Positions 44,010-51,767 of a DNA stretch of 64,000 nt are shown here, in pieces; positions within the stretch are counted from its first letter, which is position 1; each line of letters opens with the position of its first letter. The DNA is taken from assembly GCF_002310375.3 (NCBI RefSeq), contig NZ_CP023315.3:2914001-2978000 (forward strand), read 5' to 3'. The position numbers were made by a program, and so were the translations under genes. The stretch comes from Caulobacter vibrioides (GTDB lineage: Bacteria; Pseudomonadota; Alphaproteobacteria; Caulobacterales; Caulobacteraceae). The notes under the pieces are model-generated. The model was not told the DNA's origin. It saw nothing but the letters and a program-made list of their open reading frames with translations, and did no database searches.

Positions 44010-44636
44010 TCACCGCCGCCCGCCGTCGTTGCGTTCGCCCTCGACGGGGTAGAGCGTCAAAAAATCCTCGCCGGGCGACGTCGGAAAACCTCGGAAGTTC
44101 ACGCCGTTGCCGAACACCCCGACACAGGTGGCCCAGCGCTTGTCGCAGGTCGCGCCCGGCGCGGGCGTGATCCCGCAGCGGACATCGCCCAGGCGCGCGT
44201 CGCACAGGCGGGTGAAGGTGCGGCCCGCCACCCGCTCCAGCGCCGCCAGCGGCCCCGCGAGCGTGGCGGTGAAGGCCTCGCCCTCGCGGGTGACCGAGGC
44301 GACGGTGGCGGCCCACAGCGACACGCGGCGCGAGGGGGCGCTCCAGTCCACGCGCAGGGCCTCCACGCGCGCGCCGTCATAGAGACCGTTGACCAGGTCA
44401 GCCGGCGTGATCCCCGCATCGTCCAGCACGCCCAGCACCGCGCTCTGCCCCGGCGCATAGCCGGCGGCGCTGTCGGCCGCGCCAGGGCTCCAGCCGCCGC
44501 CGGCCCGGCAGGTCACGCCGTCGACGACGAGATCTTGGTCATGGTCGGTGAAACCCAGCCGGGTTCCGTCGGCGCGGGTCAGGATCCAGGCGTGGCACAG
44601 GCGGGCCTCGTCCAGCCCCTCGGGCAAGGCGCGCAT
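44010..44636 (-). CDS. GTA baseplate/hub protein with DUF2163 (g13-like)
   Basis: 208 residues. The N-terminus (LCHAWILTRADGTRLGFTDH) and the C-terminal signature (CDKRWATCVGVFGNGVNFRG, then FPTSPGEDF) are those of g13/BR0599-type hub proteins, whose Cys-rich end binds an iron-sulfur cluster in the Rhodobacter GTA. Relatives are about 290 residues long; here the stretch between DVRCGI and CDKRWATC is only about nine residues, so a middle segment is missing. Reading frame and both ends are intact. It overlaps g12 by one base. Confidence 0.88.
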   Translation of the reverse strand: MRALPEGLDEARLCHAWILTRADGTRLGFTDHDQDLVVDGVTCRAGGGWSPGAADSAAGYAPGQSAVLGVLDDAGITPADLVNGLYDGARVEALRVDWSAPSRRVSLWAATVASVTREGEAFTATLAGPLAALERVAGRTFTRLCDARLGDVRCGITPAPGATCDKRWATCVGVFGNGVNFRGFPTSPGEDFLTLYPVEGERNDGGRR

Positions 44637-45268
44637 CAGACCAGCACCTCGACCAGCGAGCAGGCGGTGACGCGGGCGGCGGCGAAGCCCTCAAGCGTCA
44701 CGTCCAGCCGGTCGAGGTCGAACCGCACCGGCGTGTCGAACGCAAAACCCGCCGTCACCGCCGCCCCGGCCGCCGGCGCGGTGTTCAGGGTGACAAGGCC
44801 CGTCGTGACGTCCACGGCGAAGGCGCCCGGCGCCAAGGCGACGCCCGCCACCGCCACCGTCACCGTGCCGGCGACCGGCTTGGCGATGGTGCGGACCACC
44901 GCCTCGCCGCCCGCGCCATAGGTCTTGCGCAGTTGAAAGGCCTTGCGCGCGCCGTCGCCGGTCCCGATCGCCTGGTCGCCCGCCGCCGGCTGGACCGACG
45001 GCGCGCACGACTTGCAATCGGCCGGATCGCGGAAGCGAAAGCCGTGAAGACGCCCCCGCCGTGCCTCGAAGAAGGCGACCAACTCGGCGATCTCGTCCAA
45101 GGGGCGCGGGGCGGTGGCGATCAGATAGCGGCGGCGGCTCTGGGCCCAGGGGCTGGTGCGCCGCTCGTGGCCCGAGGCCAGGCTCACCACGTCGGTCCGC
45201 CGCTCGACGCCGCCGGTGCAGCCGAACGCCAAGCGCGCAGGCAGGCGCGCCTCATGGAACTCGCTCAT
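44636..45268 (-). CDS. GTA distal tail/hub protein with DUF2460 (g12-like)
   Basis: 210 residues starting MSEFHEARLPARLAFGC. It has the DUF2460 signature (GGVERRTDVVSLASGHERRT, then RRRYLIATAPRPLDE, and FRFRDPADCKSCAP). In the Rhodobacter GTA this protein forms the distal tail ring. The ATG at 45268 is preferred to the TTG one codon earlier. Because a plus-strand gene lies upstream, g12-g15 probably need their own promoter within 45269-45418. Confidence 0.92.
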   Translation of the reverse strand: MSEFHEARLPARLAFGCTGGVERRTDVVSLASGHERRTSPWAQSRRRYLIATAPRPLDEIAELVAFFEARRGRLHGFRFRDPADCKSCAPSVQPAAGDQAIGTGDGARKAFQLRKTYGAGGEAVVRTIAKPVAGTVTVAVAGVALAPGAFAVDVTTGLVTLNTAPAAGAAVTAGFAFDTPVRFDLDRLDVTLEGFAAARVTACSLVEVLV

Positions 45269-45383
45269 CAAGCGATCCTTCTGGAAAGTCGTGAAAAGGT
45301 TTGCGGAAAAGCGGAGCCGTTCGCGGCCGAACCCATTAAGACGACGTCATGACCCGCTTTTCACTTCATGCGCGGGCGATCGG

Positions 45384-45398
45384 TCCCTAGGTTAGGGA
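45384..45398. promoter_or_regulatory. palindrome upstream of the DUF805 gene
   Basis: TCCCTA-GGT-TAGGGA, with partial extension (TCGG / TCGA) on both sides, lies 21 bp before the DUF805 start codon, in the gap shared with the divergent g12. It may be an operator for either gene; it is not part of any repeat family seen here. Confidence 0.35.
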
Positions 45399-45418
45399 TC
45401 GAGATTGGAGACCAAGAG

Positions 45419-45883
45419 ATGGATTGGAAGACCCTGTTCCTGTCGCCTGAGGGCCGCATCGGCCGGCAGTCGTTTTGGATCGGCTGGCTCGTCCTGTTGG
45501 GCGTCAACGTCGTGGCCGGCTGGATCCCGTTCATCGGCTGGGCCCTGTCGTTGGCCAGCGTCTACGCCAGCGTCTGCATCCACTCCAAGCGCCTGCACGA
45601 CATGGGTCAAACGGGCTGGTGGCAGGTCCTGCCCTGGGTGCTGGGCCCGGTGCTGGTGTTCGGCGCCGCCATTTCGGTCGGCGTGATGCCCGCCATCGCC
45701 GCCTTGACCAACGGCGAGCCCGAAGTGTCGGCCCTGACCGCCCTGGTCGGCCTGTTCGTGTCGATCTTCATCGCCTTCGCCGTCTGGCTGGCCTTTACGC
45801 TGTGGGTCGGCTGCAGCCTGGGCCAACCGCGCGAGAACAAGTACGGCGCGCCGCCGATCAACCCGATGGCGGTGACGGTTTAG
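45419..45883 (+). CDS. DUF805 membrane protein inserted in the GTA cluster
   Basis: A 154-residue protein of the DUF805 family. It opens with MDWKTLFLSPEGRIGRQSFW, then four hydrophobic segments (GWLVLLGVNVVAGWIPFIGW, VLPWVLGPVLVFGAAISVGV, ALVGLFVSIFIAFAVWLAFT) and the conserved SKRLHDMGQTGWWQ between segments. The function of the family is unknown. It is encoded opposite to the GTA genes between g12 and g11 and is not a known GTA component. Confidence 0.88.
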   Translation: MDWKTLFLSPEGRIGRQSFWIGWLVLLGVNVVAGWIPFIGWALSLASVYASVCIHSKRLHDMGQTGWWQVLPWVLGPVLVFGAAISVGVMPAIAALTNGEPEVSALTALVGLFVSIFIAFAVWLAFTLWVGCSLGQPRENKYGAPPINPMAVTV

Positions 45884-45897
45884 AGTGTTGCGACCTC

Positions 45898-46018
45898 CCT
45901 TCCCCCTTGATGGGGGAAGGGTTGGGGATGGGGGTGATCACCCACGCCAGACACTCGCGCGGCGTCGAACGCTGAAGTCACCCCCACCCTGCCCTCCCCC
46001 ATCAAGGGGGAGGGATTT
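45898..46018. repeat. palindromic repeat, CCCTTCCCCCTTGATGGGGGAAGGG family
   Basis: The left hairpin (CTTCCCCCTTGATGGGGGAAG) and the right hairpin (CTCCCCCATCAAGGGGGAG) are inverted copies, with inner GGGGGTGA/TCACCCCC arms around a 35-nt centre. It lies between the convergent DUF805 gene and g11, and the g11 stop codon is at its edge. Confidence 0.85.
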
Positions 46019-46525
46019 TTATAGCCCCCGCGCCCCCAAACTCACCGCCCGCGCCAGGGCCTGGGCGAGCTGGGCGTCGGAGCGGATCAGGCCCGAGGCC
46101 TCGCCGCCCTGGACATTGATCGTCACCGACACGCCGCTGCTTCCCACGGGCTCGATGCTCCCCGCCGAGGCGGGGCGAAACAGCTCCGGCCCGCGCTCGC
46201 CGACCAGATAGGCCCCGCCGGGCAGCACCTGTCCGCCGTCAGCGCGGGCGCCGGCGAAGGTCTTGGTCAGAGCCTCGCCCAGCCCGCCGCCCTTCAGCGC
46301 CGCGCCGGCCGCGCCCAGCACCGCGCGCGCCAGCTCGGCCAGCGACACCTCGCCGTCCGAGGCCGCGCGGGCCAGGGAGCGCACCAGAGAGGCGCCGGCC
46401 CGAGCGAAGGCTTCGTCGATCGAGCGCGCGGCGCGTTCGGCGGGGGCCTTCAGGCTCTCCAGCGCAGCGGCCGCCTCAGCGGCGCGGGCGGGTACGGCGG
46501 ACAAGCCGTCCTGGTCGAAACTCAT
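46019..46525 (-). CDS. GTA tape measure protein (g11-like)
   Basis: 168 residues, MSFDQDGLSAVPARAAEAAA onwards: an Ala-rich helical N-terminal half (KAPAERAARSIDEAFARAG), a Gly-rich turn (GGGLGEALTKTFAGARADGG) and the tail-protein signature QVLPGGAYLVGERGPELF. GTA tape measures are short, matching the short tail; this one is a little below the Rhodobacter length. The ATG at 46525 overlaps the stop of the chaperone gene. Confidence 0.88.
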   Translation of the reverse strand: MSFDQDGLSAVPARAAEAAAALESLKAPAERAARSIDEAFARAGASLVRSLARAASDGEVSLAELARAVLGAAGAALKGGGLGEALTKTFAGARADGGQVLPGGAYLVGERGPELFRPASAGSIEPVGSSGVSVTINVQGGEASGLIRSDAQLAQALARAVSLGARGL

Positions 46526-46701
46526 GGTGCGGTCTCCTCGTCGGGATAGCGGGCGATCAGGTCTTTCAGGCCCGCGCGGTTGAGGCACGGCGCGTCCGGC
46601 CCCTGCGTCAGCGCCCGCCACTCCGTCAGCGACAGGCGCCAGAAGGCCTCGGGCGGCAGGCCCAGCGACAGGGCCAGGCGCAGCGGCGCGGCCCAGCTCA
46701 T
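46522..46701 (-). CDS. GTA tail assembly chaperone (g10.1 / DUF2376-type)
   Basis: A 59-residue protein, MSWAAPLRLALSLGLPPEAF then WRLSLTEWRALTQGPDAP, ending ARYPDEETAP. Rcc01693-like chaperones share the PPExFWRLSLxEW pattern. It is linked by ATGA overlaps to both g10 upstream and g11 downstream, the classic arrangement of tail chaperone before tape measure. Confidence 0.88.
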   Translation of the reverse strand: MSWAAPLRLALSLGLPPEAFWRLSLTEWRALTQGPDAPCLNRAGLKDLIARYPDEETAP

Positions 46702-46997
46702 GCGCAGGCGGCCAAGGCGGCGGCCAGAGCGCTGGCCGCCTCAGGCACGGTGGCGCGCGCGGCGATCTCAGCAGGCTCGCCGCCGCCGTCCAGCAGCGCG
46801 GCCAGGATGGCGGACAGCTCGCCGGCGCTGAGCGTGGCGATGCGGTCGGGCAGCTGCGACCAGTCGGCGAGGTTCAGCGCCGCCTCGATGCGGGCCAAGG
46901 CGCCGAGCGTCAGACACAGCCGACGCGGCGCGCCGGCCAGGGTCACGATGACCTCGCCGCGGGCGGGGTTGGGGGGGAGCATGGGAGTCACTTTCAC
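46698..46997 (-). CDS. GTA g10 family protein
   Basis: 99 residues of the GTA-gp10 family: NPARGEVIVTLAGAPRRLCL, then TLGALARIEAALNLADW and a helical Ala-rich tail. It is probably a tail assembly factor read just before the small chaperone. The start is GTG at 46997, placed four bases after GGAGG supplied by the adjoining family A repeat; an ATG five codons later (46982) is the alternative. Confidence 0.88.
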   Translation of the reverse strand: MKVTPMLPPNPARGEVIVTLAGAPRRLCLTLGALARIEAALNLADWSQLPDRIATLSAGELSAILAALLDGGGEPAEIAARATVPEAASALAAALAACA

Positions 46998-47117
46998 AAA
47001 TCCTCCCCCCAGCGGGGGAGGTGTCGGACCGCAGGGACGACGGAGGGGGAAGAGGCCGGGCCAGGAGAACTTCCCCCTCCGGCCCTTCGGGCCACCTCCC
47101 CCTCTGGGGGGAGGATC
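46998..47117. repeat. family A palindromic repeat between g9 and g10
   Basis: A full copy. Its minus-strand end GGGGGGAGGATTT immediately precedes the GTG of g10, and its other end touches the stop codon of g9. Confidence 0.9.
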
Positions 47118-47533
47118 TACAGCGCCGTAAAGCTCACCGCCCCGGCGCTGGCCAGGCTCAGCGCGAACACCGCCTCGCCGTCGTGTTCGCCGGCATATTC
47201 CAGGGCCGCGACGATGAACGCCCCTTCCAGCTGGCCAAAGTCGGGGATGATCAGCCGCCAGACGCGGGCCGACTGGTCGAAGAAGCTGGTGCGCGCCTGG
47301 GCGTCGGAGGCCGCGTCGCGGAACACGCCCGAGCCCGACACGGCCACCGACTTGACCCCCGCCCCGGCTAGCAGTTCGCGCCAGCGGCCGGTGCTGTCGC
47401 TGTCGGTGATGTCCAGGGTCCGGGCGTTGAGGCTGATCGTGCGGACGCGCAGGCCCGCCACGGTGTGGAAGGTGGGCGTCGGCGCCCCGTCGCTGATCTT
47501 CAGCAGCATGTCCTTGCCGGCTTGGGCGGCCAT
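47117..47533 (-). CDS. GTA major tail protein (g9-like, TP901-1 family)
   Basis: 138 residues, MAAQAGKDMLLKISDGAPTP, with GLRVRTISLNARTLDITDSD and the SGSGVFRD strand of TP901-1-type tube proteins. It forms the hexameric rings of the GTA tail. The size is normal. Confidence 0.93.
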   Translation of the reverse strand: MAAQAGKDMLLKISDGAPTPTFHTVAGLRVRTISLNARTLDITDSDSTGRWRELLAGAGVKSVAVSGSGVFRDAASDAQARTSFFDQSARVWRLIIPDFGQLEGAFIVAALEYAGEHDGEAVFALSLASAGAVSFTAL

Positions 47534-47548
47534 GGGAGGCTCCTTGTT

Positions 47549-47947
47549 CTAGAGGGTTTCGGTCACCGCCCGCACGCGGACGATCCCGAGGGTGGTTTCG
47601 CGATCGGCGCCGGCGAAGACGTCGGCATAGGGCACGCGCAGGTTCACCAGGCGCCGGCCGACCAGGGCGGGCCGGGCGTCGTGCAGGGCCGCGCGGACGG
47701 CGGCGACCAGGGCGCGGGCCTCTTCGGGGCCGCCGAAGCGGCTGGCGCAGGTCAGGGTCAGCAGGTGCTCGATCCCCTCCCCGCCGACCCCGCCGACCGC
47801 CCGGCCCTCGGCGCGGGTGACGACGATGCAGGGATAGGTCGGCAGGCGGGGGCTGGCGCCATAGATCCGCTGGCCGGCGAGGACGGTGACGGCGGGCGCG
47901 GCCTTGAGCGTCGCGACCAGGGCGTCGATCAGGGGCTTGTCGCTCAC
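47549..47947 (-). CDS. GTA tail terminator (g8-like, DUF3168)
   Basis: 132 residues starting at a GTG (47947), VSDKPLIDALVATLKAAPAV, with the DUF3168 pattern GQRIYGASPRLPTYPCIVVT and HLLTLTCASRFGGPEEA. It caps the tail tube. The start overlaps the stop of the connector gene (GTGA). Confidence 0.9.
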   Translation of the reverse strand: MSDKPLIDALVATLKAAPAVTVLAGQRIYGASPRLPTYPCIVVTRAEGRAVGGVGGEGIEHLLTLTCASRFGGPEEARALVAAVRAALHDARPALVGRRLVNLRVPYADVFAGADRETTLGIVRVRAVTETL

Positions 47948-48225
47948 AGCCTGGCCTTTCGGTAGGGGGTCAGCCACGGCTCGACCAGCGCCAGCGACGG
48001 CTCGCCGGTGTCTCCCAAAGACGAGCGATGCTCGTAGGCGTGGGCGGCCAGGATCAGCACCGACAGGCGCAGCGGCGCGGGGCTCGCGGCGGTCAGGGCG
48101 AGGCCGGCGGCGCTGGCCACCCGCACCTCGGCGGCGTCGATCAGCAGGGTCAGCAGCGCGTCTTCCGAAGCGTCGGACACGCGCAGGAACGCCCTGGCCT
48201 CGGCCAGGGTGAGGGCTTGGGGCAT
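47944..48225 (-). CDS. GTA head-tail connector (gp6/g6-like)
   Basis: 93 residues, LTLAEARAFLRVSDASEDAL then LLTLLIDAAEVRVASAAGLA, the helical signature of gp6-like head-tail connectors. Rhodobacter g6 is about twice as long, and the separate head-tail stopper (g7) that normally follows is not present, because g8 starts at once. Either this protein does both jobs or the stopper lies elsewhere. Confidence 0.82.
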   Translation of the reverse strand: MPQALTLAEARAFLRVSDASEDALLTLLIDAAEVRVASAAGLALTAASPAPLRLSVLILAAHAYEHRSSLGDTGEPSLALVEPWLTPYRKARL

Positions 48226-48243
48226 GGGGGGATGTCCTTGAAA

Positions 48244-48387
48244 AGAGCGCCCCCTCCGTCACGGCGCGAAATCGCGCCGCGCCACCTCCCCCGCTACGCG
48301 AGGGAGGATGGGGGACGTTTCATCCTCCCCCGAGAAACGGGGGAGGTGGATCGCCGCGAATACGCGGCGAGACTGAGGGGGCGCTAA
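48244..48387. repeat. family A variant repeat between capsid and connector genes
   Basis: The ends GAGCGCCCCCTCCGTC and GACTGAGGGGGCGCT are partial inverted repeats, with inner CACCTCCCCC/GGGGGAGGTG arms. Same subtype as 18252-18395. Confidence 0.85.
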
Positions 48388-48394
48388 GGCCGAC

Positions 48395-49618
48395 CTAGCT
48401 CGCCGCGAACTTCAGCAGCTTCACCGCGTCAAAGTTCTGCACGCCGCCGCCGACGCGCTTGGTGGTGTAGAACAAGACGTGCGGCTTGGCCGAATAGGGG
48501 TCGCGCAGCACCCGCACCCCGGCGCGGTCGACGATCAGATAGCCCTTCTCGAAGTCGCCGAACGCCACGGCCAGGGCGTTGGCGGCCACGTCGGGCATGG
48601 CCTCGATCTCGGTGACCGGGAAGCCCAGCAGGCTCGCCGACTGCCCCGGCTGCAGCGCCGCGTTCCAGATGTAGTTGCCTTGGGCGTCCTTGAACTTGCG
48701 TACGGCGCTGACCGTGCGGCGGTTCATCACGAAGCGGCCGTTCTGGCGGTACTGGGTCTTGGTGGCGTAGATCAGGTCGATCAGCTTGTCGGTCGGGTTC
48801 GACGCCGTCCAACCGCCGGCGACGCCGGTCGCCAGATAGCCGAGCTGGCCCCAGGTGTAGCTGGCCTCCGGCGCGGCGGTGTAGGCCAGGAGGCCCTTGG
48901 GCTTGTTGACCCCGTCGCCGGTGACAAAGGCCGTGGTCTCCTGGGCGGCGAAGGCGTCCTGCACTTCCTCGGCCAGCCACTCGTCGATGCTGACATAGGC
49001 GTCGTCCAGCAGGGCCTGGGTGGCGGCCGGGCTGGCGTAGAGCTCGCCGGCCGGGAAGTCGATGACGTCGAGCGTAGGCGCCGTGGTCTCGGGCCGCGCG
49101 GCGGTCTCGGCCACCCAGGCGGCGGCCAGACCCGTGGGCGACACCGGCTTGCGGAAGGTTCCCGCGCCGATGGTCCGCACCTGGCAGATCTCGCGCATCG
49201 GGCTGGTGGCGGCCAGACGTCGCAGGATCAGCCGCTCCAGCTCCGGCGGGGCGACATAGCCGCCGGCCGTGGCGACGCCCTCCGACAGACCCTTGGCTTC
49301 CAGCAAGGCCGCCGGGGTCTCGCCGGTCTTCACATAGCGGTCGAAGGCGGCCTTGCGCTCGTCGACATGCGCCACCGGCGCCTCGCCGCTGAGGGCCGGG
49401 CGACGCAGGTCGGCCATGATGCGGTCGAGGCGATCCTGGGCGCGGCTGACCGCCTCGTCGATGCGGCCGACCTTTTCTTCCAGCAGCACATCGGCCCGCT
49501 TGGTCTCGATGGCGGCCAGGCGCGCGTCGTTGGCGGCCTTGAAGCTCTCGAACGCCGACAAGACATCAGCCAGCGCCGCGCGGGCCTCGGGCGAGGCCGC
49601 GTGTTTGGTTTCCTTCAT
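48395..49618 (-). CDS. GTA major capsid protein (g5-like, HK97 fold)
   Basis: 407 residues. The N-terminal delta domain is coiled (FESFKAANDARLAAIETKRA, KVGRIDEAVSRAQDRLDRIM), followed by a processing region and the HK97 shell domain (GGYVAPPELERLILRRLAAT onwards, with FVTGDGVNKPKGLL and VMNRRTVSAVRKFKD). Start ATG 49618 with GGAGATCCCC before it. It packs random host DNA in GTA particles. Confidence 0.96.
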   Translation of the reverse strand: MKETKHAASPEARAALADVLSAFESFKAANDARLAAIETKRADVLLEEKVGRIDEAVSRAQDRLDRIMADLRRPALSGEAPVAHVDERKAAFDRYVKTGETPAALLEAKGLSEGVATAGGYVAPPELERLILRRLAATSPMREICQVRTIGAGTFRKPVSPTGLAAAWVAETAARPETTAPTLDVIDFPAGELYASPAATQALLDDAYVSIDEWLAEEVQDAFAAQETTAFVTGDGVNKPKGLLAYTAAPEASYTWGQLGYLATGVAGGWTASNPTDKLIDLIYATKTQYRQNGRFVMNRRTVSAVRKFKDAQGNYIWNAALQPGQSASLLGFPVTEIEAMPDVAANALAVAFGDFEKGYLIVDRAGVRVLRDPYSAKPHVLFYTTKRVGGGVQNFDAVKLLKFAAS

Positions 49619-49640
49619 GGGGATCTCCGGAGATGAAAGA

Positions 49641-49762
49641 AAATCCTCCCCCCAGCGGGGGAGGTGTCGGCCCGCAGGGACGACGGAGGGGGAAGAAGCC
49701 GAGCCAGGACAACATCCCCCTCCGGCCCTGCGGGCCACCTCCCCCGCTAGGGGGAGGATCTT
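49641..49762. repeat. family A palindromic repeat between protease and capsid genes
   Basis: A full copy. On the minus strand one end encodes the last residues (RSSP) and the TAG of the prohead protease gene. Confidence 0.9.
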
Positions 49763-50172
49763 GAGAGCCGCGCCCAACTCAGGCGGGCTTGGGGCAGCAT
49801 CGGAAAAGTCACGATCGACACCTCCCAGAGCTCGACGCGGGACAGCACCCGCAGGCGGCCTTGCGTGCGCGCCTTCACCTGGCGAAAGCCGATCGACAGG
49901 CCATCCAGCGCCCCGGCCTCGACCAGGGCGGCGACCAAGGTCCCGCGCGGGGTGGTCCGCAAAATCCGGCCGCGCACGAACAGCCCCTTGGCGTCTTCGA
50001 CCACCGCGTCCCAGACGCCGATCGGCTCGGCCTCGTCATGCTGGTGCAGCATCATCACGGGCGCGCCGGCCGCCAGGCTCTCGGCGAAGGCCCCGGCGGC
50101 GGTGACGTCGTCATTGAGGTCGCGGGTCCAGAACAGCGAGGCGTAGCCCTCGATCTTCAGCTCATCCGTCAT
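49747..50172 (-). CDS. GTA prohead protease (g4-like, HK97/S78 family)
   Basis: 141 residues, MTDELKIEGYASLFWTRDLN, with His43 (VMMLHQHD) and Ser93 (LDGLSIGF) as the catalytic pair, followed by the strand RVELWEVSIVTFPM. Shorter than Rhodobacter g4: its C-terminus stops soon after the core, with the last four codons and stop supplied by a repeat. It cleaves the capsid delta domain during maturation. Confidence 0.92.
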   Translation of the reverse strand: MTDELKIEGYASLFWTRDLNDDVTAAGAFAESLAAGAPVMMLHQHDEAEPIGVWDAVVEDAKGLFVRGRILRTTPRGTLVAALVEAGALDGLSIGFRQVKARTQGRLRVLSRVELWEVSIVTFPMLPQARLSWARLSRSSP

Positions 50173-50413
50173 GGCCGCGCTCCAGTCGGGCCTCGATGCG
50201 GATCAGGCTCTGGCGAGCGGCCTCGGCCTGGGCTTCCAGGCGGGCCAGGCGCTCGGCGACCGGGGCCTGGGCTTCGAGCCGGCGCTGCATCTCGTCGATC
50301 CGCGCGGCGGCCTTGCCGGCCCACAGCAGCGCGGCGGCCGCCTGCAGGAACACGGTGACCAGCACAGCGGCCGACACCTGGCGGTCCAGCCGCCAGCGGG
50401 TGGGTTGGGTCAT
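50162..50413 (-). CDS. GTA g3.5-like small membrane protein
   Basis: 83 residues: MTQPTRWRLDRQVSAAVLVT with one membrane segment (VLVTVFLQAAAALLWAG) and a coiled-coil tail (IDEMQRRLEAQAPVAERLAR). It corresponds in place, size and topology to g3.5 of the Rhodobacter GTA; function unknown. It overlaps the protease gene by 11 nt. Confidence 0.85.
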   Translation of the reverse strand: MTQPTRWRLDRQVSAAVLVTVFLQAAAALLWAGKAAARIDEMQRRLEAQAPVAERLARLEAQAEAARQSLIRIEARLERGHDG

Positions 50414-50423
50414 GGGAATCTCC

Positions 50424-50537
50424 AAATCCTCCCCCCAGCGGGGGAGGTGTCCGCGAAGCGGACGGAGGGGGAAGAAACAGGCTCCGCAGCACGCCCCCCT
50501 CCGGCCTTCGGCCGCCTCCCCCACGGGGGGAGGATTT
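50424..50537. repeat. family A palindromic repeat between portal and g3.5
   Basis: A full copy. Its left edge is 11 bp upstream of the g3.5 start and its right edge touches the portal stop codon. Confidence 0.9.
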
Positions 50538-51688
50538 TACTGCTCCAACCCCGCCAGCCGCCGGCGCTCGGCGTCGGTGAGGAAGCTCGCCGCCTGCAAC
50601 CGCCCCCACAGGGCGTCGCGCTCGGCCGACAAGGCCGGGACGGCGTCGAGGTCCGGGGCGATCGTCGCGCCGGGGACCTTCGCCCCCAGCCAGCCGGTCA
50701 GGGCCCGCGCCGCGCGCTGGGCCAGCGGAACCACCGTGCCGCGCCAGAAGGCGGCGTTGGCCTCGCGATAGTTGGCGTAGGTGTTGTCGCCGGGAATGCC
50801 CAAGAGCTGCGGCGGCACCCCGAACGCCAGGGCGATCTCGCGGGCGGCGGCGTGCTTGCCTTGCGTGAAGTCCATCTCGGCTGGGCTGAGCGACATGGCC
50901 CGCCAGTCGAGCCCGCCCTCCAGGAGCAGCGGCCGGCCGGCGTTGGCGGTCCCTGAGTGGGCGTTGGCCAGCTCGGTTTTCAGCCGGTCGAACTGCTCGT
51001 CGGTCAGGCGGTCGCCGGCGTCTTTGCTCGAATAGACGAGCGCGCCGGAAGGCCGGGCCGAATTGTCCAACAGCGCCTTGTTCCAGGCGCTGGAGGCGTT
51101 GTGCACGTCGATCGCGAAGGCGGCGGCCTCCAGCGGCGAGAGGCCGTAGTGGTCGTTGGTCGGATTGAACAGCTTCAGATGCAGCACCGGCAGCCAGCCG
51201 TCGCCGTCGCGCCCGATCCGCACCGTGCGCCCGGCGGCCTGATAGTCATAGGCCAGCGGCCAGCCGCGCGGCCCAGGAACCACGGTCATCCGGTCGGGCC
51301 GCAGGGCGTAGAGCTCGCCAATGGACCTATTCTCAGCGCCCTCGCCCGCCGCCTCCAGATAGGCGTTGCCGGCCACCTGGAGGTTACCAAAGAACGCCTC
51401 CATCAAATCAGGCCCGCCCTGTTCGGGATTGGGCCGGTCGAGCAGGCGCTTCAGCGGGTGATCATCGGCGCGCCGGCCCTCGACAAACACCGCGAGCGGC
51501 GTGGCGGCGGCGGCCTCGGCGATCATCCGCACGCAGCGATAGGCCACCGGGTTCTTGGCGAACCCCTCGGCGGCCAGCGCGCCATAGTCCCTGGGCGTCC
51601 ACTGCGGCCGCCCGCCGGTAGTGAGCGCGATCAGCCGCGCAGCGCGGGAGTCCTTGGCCTCAGGCGGGCGCGGTTTGGAGAAGAGCAT
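50537..51688 (-). CDS. GTA portal protein (g3-like, HK97 family)
   Basis: 383 residues, MLFSKPRPPEAKDSRAARLI. HK97-type portal motifs: KNPVAYRCVRMIAEAAAATP, LMEAFFGNLQVAGNAYLE, HLKLFNPTNDHYGLSPLEAA, ALAFGVPPQLLGIPGDNTYA. It forms the dodecameric DNA channel at one capsid vertex. The ATG at 51688 gives the expected N-terminus. Confidence 0.96.
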   Translation of the reverse strand: MLFSKPRPPEAKDSRAARLIALTTGGRPQWTPRDYGALAAEGFAKNPVAYRCVRMIAEAAAATPLAVFVEGRRADDHPLKRLLDRPNPEQGGPDLMEAFFGNLQVAGNAYLEAAGEGAENRSIGELYALRPDRMTVVPGPRGWPLAYDYQAAGRTVRIGRDGDGWLPVLHLKLFNPTNDHYGLSPLEAAAFAIDVHNASSAWNKALLDNSARPSGALVYSSKDAGDRLTDEQFDRLKTELANAHSGTANAGRPLLLEGGLDWRAMSLSPAEMDFTQGKHAAAREIALAFGVPPQLLGIPGDNTYANYREANAAFWRGTVVPLAQRAARALTGWLGAKVPGATIAPDLDAVPALSAERDALWGRLQAASFLTDAERRRLAGLEQ

Positions 51689-51767
51689 GGGGGTGCGCTC
51701 CGGGGGGATGGAGTTGAGAACGAAGAGTGAACAATGTAGGGTGGTGGGGAAGGCGTAGATCAACGCC

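Noticed and set aside
43105..44316. One 403-codon minus-strand frame spanning the triple repeat and g14
   Set aside because: The N-terminal two thirds is only translated repeat (Gly/Pro/Arg rich) and overlaps g13 in another frame; only the NlpC/P60 part from 43590 down is real.
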